Positions 60,144 through 64,000 of a DNA stretch of 64,000 nucleotides are shown here, piece after piece. Each line of letters begins with the position of its first letter. The stretch's first letter is position 1. The stretch covers positions 70,364,678-70,428,677 of the forward strand of contig OX104134.1 in the NCBI GenBank assembly GCA_944470555.2, written 5' to 3'. The notes under the pieces were generated by a model. The model was given only the letters and a program-made list of their open reading frames with translations, was not told the origin of the DNA and did no database searches. The stretch comes from Heterobilharzia americana. Its lineage: Eukaryota > Platyhelminthes > Trematoda > Strigeidida > Schistosomatidae. Both the position numbers and the translations under genes were made by a program.

Positions 60144-61526
60144 TAAATTAAACTAAAAGTTCTAGAAGTATCAAGACATACGCACAGCAGCCCATATTCC
60201 AGTAGTGGCCGATACCAAATCGGTTCAGTCAGTGACGGAAAAATACAAGACATAAGATCCTAATAAATTTCTGACAGTTCGAAGTATCGTGGAAGCCGCT
60301 TCTTCTTTATTCTCTGGCGTCCATATACAAGCTACTTCTTCAATCATCATGAACTTATTTTTCTACCTCAGTAAGATTCTTAAAAAATGTTTTCTTTACT
60401 AATCCTTTACGCGATGACCAGCTCATACAATTTTATCAGCCTAAATGTTATTCCTAAAGTCTACATTTAAGTTTAAAATACAGTTGCCAATCACGCAAAA
60501 AGTAGTGTTTTATGTTTAAACTGAAAAGGTGACGGTCAAATTGTTTAGTGAATGAACACTGAAACAAAGGGCCACGTATTTAAAAGTGTAAGAATCTAAG
60601 TCGAATGAATTAGTTTTGGAATACTAGTAGGGAAAAAATGAATTTTAATGCGTATACCAAACCCTCACCCTTACTAATGAAATTCAAGTAAAGCTGTCAG
60701 ACAGTGTTTGGTAAATATTAAATATATATTAGAATCTTTCTAGCTTGCGCTATATTTAAACAAAGTGAACATTAAAGTGTACAATGAAGTTAAATTTTCG
60801 AATTAAAATATCTATTTATTTGTAGAAAATTGTATGCAATGAGAAAGTATTGTTTTTTAGAAGAATAATTTAGTATTCCGGTGAACTATTCTCTTATTTC
60901 ACATGATACGAATAGCTTTCTGACGATATAAAACAATTCTATGATTCGCTATGGGAGTTGCCTAACCATTTACTAAGAAACATCTGAATAACTGCATTCA
61001 ACTTTTTTCTGTCTTTTTGTAATCACTTACTTCATAAGTTTCAATGCATTGTGTAAACGATTTAGATTTAGATCTATCAAAAAACGATACTCAGTCTCAC
61101 TAGAACAACACACAATCCATTCAAAATTCACAACCCAAGTGGATATCATATTTAAATAAACTCTGACAAGTGCACACTGAAGAAAACGCACTTTAATGTG
61201 GAACCACCATCAATTATTCAATTACACAGTTAATTTAATCCTTACTCATCTAAGAGTTAGGAAAGCTAGATACCCTTTTATCAACCATACAGTTCAAGGT
61301 AGCACAACTTGATAATTTTACCATAAATATTAAACGATAAAAAAGGAAAATGAAAGGAAATGAAGGCAAAAACGTGACAAGCAATAACTAATTCCATTTG
61401 ATAATTTGCATGATCTGGAGGTGGTGGTCAGCAAGATACATGATAGATCATGTCAAACCTTTTTCAATATTTGATTTTCATATTAGTCTTATTCAGTAGG
61501 CCATATCAATGTGCGTCACAGCTTAC
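60144..61526. other. Flank or intron, nothing recognised
   Basis: AT-rich, no supported feature. Confidence 0.4.
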
Positions 61527-61588
61527 CTGCTCCAGTAGAGCTGAATAAATTCACCCTTAACATGCGCCAGCTTGTAAAACGTGCCTGT
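61527..61588 (-). other. Exon-like segment, product unknown
   Basis: Sixty-two bases with an excellent acceptor (ccgttctttctttgttag) and donor GGAGCAG|gtaagct. Two frames are open: phase 0 reads TGTFYKLAHVKGEFIQLYWS, and the next reads QARFTSWRMLRVNLFSSTGA. I do not recognise either. It does not join the BAIAP3-like exons by pattern; it may belong with the open frame at 62327-61950 or to another transcript. Confidence 0.3.
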
Positions 61589-61949
61589 CTAACAAAGAAA
61601 GAACGGTTATTAATCTCCAGAACAATTAGCAAACGAGAGACACTTGGCACAGCTGAAGCACTAGAGATTTAAGAGATTAGAACGTCATCGACTATTTGAA
61701 AAAGTATTCACAACCTTTTTCTTTCTCATGGCCTTCGCAGAGGGTTGATCGTACTAGATATTTCCTTCAACCGAGAATAATTCCGAAATGTTCTACCCCG
61801 TCTGCTTCCTATTCACTAATGTTCTGCTAAAAGAGTAATTTGGCCGGAAAAAACTTCTTCTTGACTGCAATCGTTTTCTCTTTAATCATCTCACAAAATG
61901 TTTTACATCCCCTACCTTAATATGAAGAGTGATAATTTATTGTTTTGTA

Positions 61950-62327
61950 TCAACTGTCACCAATATGTCTTTGTACAACAGATAATGTGGCTGCATCTAA
62001 TAGTTTTTCGAGAGATACCAAGATCCTCACAAAAGAGGGGTTAATTTGCCTTTTACTAGTCAGGTTTTCCATTTCAAAACTAGCCATTAACTCAAGCAAC
62101 TTGCTAAAATCATACCAGACTAGACCTCTATACACAGCGACCGCTGAATTTCTTGACCTTAAACCAATTCTTGCTTTCGTCTTGTGAAATAAACAAACAT
62201 CATTTGGAAAAACAAAACGACTGAGGTCAACCACATTCGGTTTCTCAGTCAGTTGGTAGGCCAGGTTTATTACAACTATCAGCATACACAGTGAACCCAA
62301 AAATAATCTCAGTCCCTTTGTGAACAA
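61950..62327 (-). CDS. Unrecognised 125-codon open frame
   Basis: An uninterrupted minus-strand frame. It opens with a basic then hydrophobic stretch (FTKGLRLFLGSLCMLIVVIN) that could be a signal or membrane segment, then a mixed region with FVFPNDVCLFHKTKARIG and VYRGLVWYDFSKLLELMASF, and a helical C-terminus SLEKLLDAATLSVVQRHIG. Amino acid composition is more balanced than the AT-driven open stretches of this window, and base composition rises locally. The opposite strand is also open for 80 codons (61945-62187). No domain recognised. It could be a fragment of a mobile element or an exon; the ATG is not preceded by a recognisable promoter. Confidence 0.3.
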   Translation of the reverse strand: MFTKGLRLFLGSLCMLIVVINLAYQLTEKPNVVDLSRFVFPNDVCLFHKTKARIGLRSRNSAVAVYRGLVWYDFSKLLELMASFEMENLTSKRQINPSFVRILVSLEKLLDAATLSVVQRHIGDS

Positions 62328-63230
62328 TTTGTTTTGTTGACCAAAATACTAATAAAAAAACTACTTTTTTAGAAATCCATTGGAACATTTCAGTTGAAGT
62401 TAATCAAATAGACCAACATAATGTTTTATTTACCTAACTGATTCAGGCCAACTTAGAAGTGGAAGTAAATAAGTTCTTAAATTCCTAACAGAAGAATTTT
62501 ACTTTGTTGTCTGAAAATTGTCATGACTCAAACCTTTTCCACTTTTATCCATCACCCTTCTGACACCAAACTAGACAGCTAAACTAACTTCATTTTCGGG
62601 CTTCTGACCAAATTTGCATTTTATTTAAAGTTAATAATGTGTGAAAATTCGACAAGGATTTTTGAAAAAAGTAATCTGAGTGTCATCAGTATTTCTATGA
62701 AAATCAGTGTAAATTATAGAATGATATCACTGGCTGGTATCTAGTTTATTTCTTTCAAGTTTCTTAAGCCTGCTATACTGTGTATCACATTTTCTCAGTC
62801 AATATTTGGTTTCATCTAATTGAATGAAGACAGACAAACCCTACTTATAATCAAGTTTACTCATGTATTACTTTACAATTGATACAATGAGAGGTATGCG
62901 GTTTAATAATAATGATTATATAATATTAACTGCTATGAAAAACTAAATATTCAAACAGACTAATGAAGTAAGAGCTTCTTGTAACAAGCTTATCCATTGG
63001 TAAATGCAAATAATCACTGAGCAAACTAGAAGTGACAGTCGTGAACTCACGAAACATTTTTTATCTTTACTGACACCAATTCCTTATGTGTTATATTGTT
63101 AAGGAAAAGAAACGTTCACTCTGATTCAGTTGGGAAAACCTATAAATTCCTACTGCAGAGATATCAAGGGTTGTAGCTTCATACAACTAGCAAAATACGA
63201 GTATTAAAAGGCTAACATTCATTAAAAATA
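62328..63230. other. Flank or intron, nothing recognised
   Basis: AT-rich sequence up to RTE copy 4. Confidence 0.4.
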
Positions 63231-64000
63231 ACCTCGCCTAGTTAACTAGCCAGTCCTAAGCCTGGATAAAGAGGGAAGGTTGGGCATAGGTCTAGCAACC
63301 CAACCCCGTAAAACCAATCCAATGGCTAGAGAAACTTCAAAACACGAAAAAAAATTGAAAATAAAAATAAACTTATTCCTAGCTGGAATCGGGGTGACGA
63401 AATGACGCCAGATGGTGAAAGCCGTCGGGAAGCCAATTAGTCTATATGTCTTCTCTCCTCTATATGAAGGGACATGGAATGCCCACACAATGTTTGAAAC
63501 TGGCTGGCAACGCTACCCAGATTCCAAAACAGATGAGAAGATATGGAATAGAAGAACTAGGAATCTGCGAAAGCTGATGGAATGGAAGTGTGCCGTCAAA
63601 ACTCTTAACTGGAGAGTCAATAATCTACTTCGATAATGTCACCCAGACGAAAATCACAAGCACACTGAGTTTCGAAGTGGCTATTATGATGTCCACAAGA
63701 GCATCGAAGGATCTCATGCTGTGGGAACCAGACTCCTCCAAGCTTATGACAGCAAGATTCAACTCAAAAGGAAGGAAAGCCACAATCATCCAATGCTACA
63801 TTACGCACCTACAAATAATACAGATCAAAAGAAGGATAACTGCAATCAGTACTGGAAAAAATCTCAACCCAGGTGGCAACATCAAAATACTAATAAGGGG
63901 CATGAATGCCAAACTCGGAGTAGAAAACACGGGAAGAGAACTCACTATGGGTCGAGAAACACTTAGTGAAATGATGAATGAGAATGGAGAACTGTTTGTA
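63231..64000 (+). mobile_element. RTE-type non-LTR retrotransposon, copy 4 (5' part, cut by window edge)
   Basis: Begins ACCTCGCCTAGTTAACTAG, the same 5' end as copy 3. The leader is followed by the endonuclease start GTWNAHTMFETGWQRYPDS within the frame 63412-63636, and by the YAPTNNTDQKKD block in 63721-63966. Near the edge, read in another frame, comes MNAKLGVENTGRELTMGRET. Frame changes between these parts show decay, although divergence from copy 3 is modest. The RT half, if present, lies beyond the window. Confidence 0.88.

Noticed and set aside
1..64000. CRISPR arrays, bacterial operons, prophage or rRNA genes
   Set aside because: No regular spacer repeats, ribosome-binding sites or rRNA-like stretches were seen; the window is eukaryotic.

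Overview
The window looks like a piece of a schistosome (blood fluke) nuclear genome. It is AT-rich, with very long introns. It carries the repeat types known from Schistosoma: RTE-type non-LTR retrotransposons of the SR2/SjR2 kind, Penelope-like elements with GIY-YIG ends, and SM-alpha-type SINEs with a tRNA-like pol III promoter and a hammerhead ribozyme. The organism is inferred from these repeats; the sequence cannot separate the species. There are no bacterial-style genes.

One host gene explains the window. On the minus strand, small exons with consensus splice sites and matching phases encode part of a Munc13-family vesicle-priming protein of the BAIAP3/UNC13D type. In transcript order the best exons are 55353-55188 (second half of the first C2 domain), 46782-46579, 39491-39388, 33500-33459, 21900-21704, 17103-16980 and 138-36 (all leading into or within the MUN region). 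A further probable exon lies at 9335-9310 and two weak micro-exon candidates at 31740-31722 and 29142-29115. Roughly 130 residues of the MUN region expected between about 29 kb and 21.9 kb were not found. The protein's start and end lie outside the window or were not recognised.

Everything else is intron or flank filled with dead mobile DNA. Four RTE copies lie at 2.2-5.4 kb (minus), 34.2-36.6 kb (minus, rearranged), 50.9-54.2 kb (plus, full length with a 13-bp target duplication, but frameshifted) and 63.2-64 kb (plus, cut by the window edge). A second, internally deleted non-LTR element lies at 42.4-43.4 kb. Penelope-like remnants lie at 19.5-20.1 kb (plus), 25.1-26.5 kb (minus) and 29.96-30.18 kb (two inverted fragments). 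A dispersed repeat of unknown class occurs three times (27.6, 36.9 and 50.5/54.2 kb); the 50.9 kb RTE is inserted inside its third copy.

The most interesting small elements are the ribozyme SINEs. The copy at 8.46-8.64 kb (minus) keeps an apparently intact minimal type I hammerhead with a 3-bp stem III closed by two bases. The copy at 46.0-46.2 kb (plus) keeps the core but has decayed stems. The SM-alpha copy at 47.7-47.9 kb has lost the core. Two further SM-alpha tails begin close to the ribozyme cleavage point.
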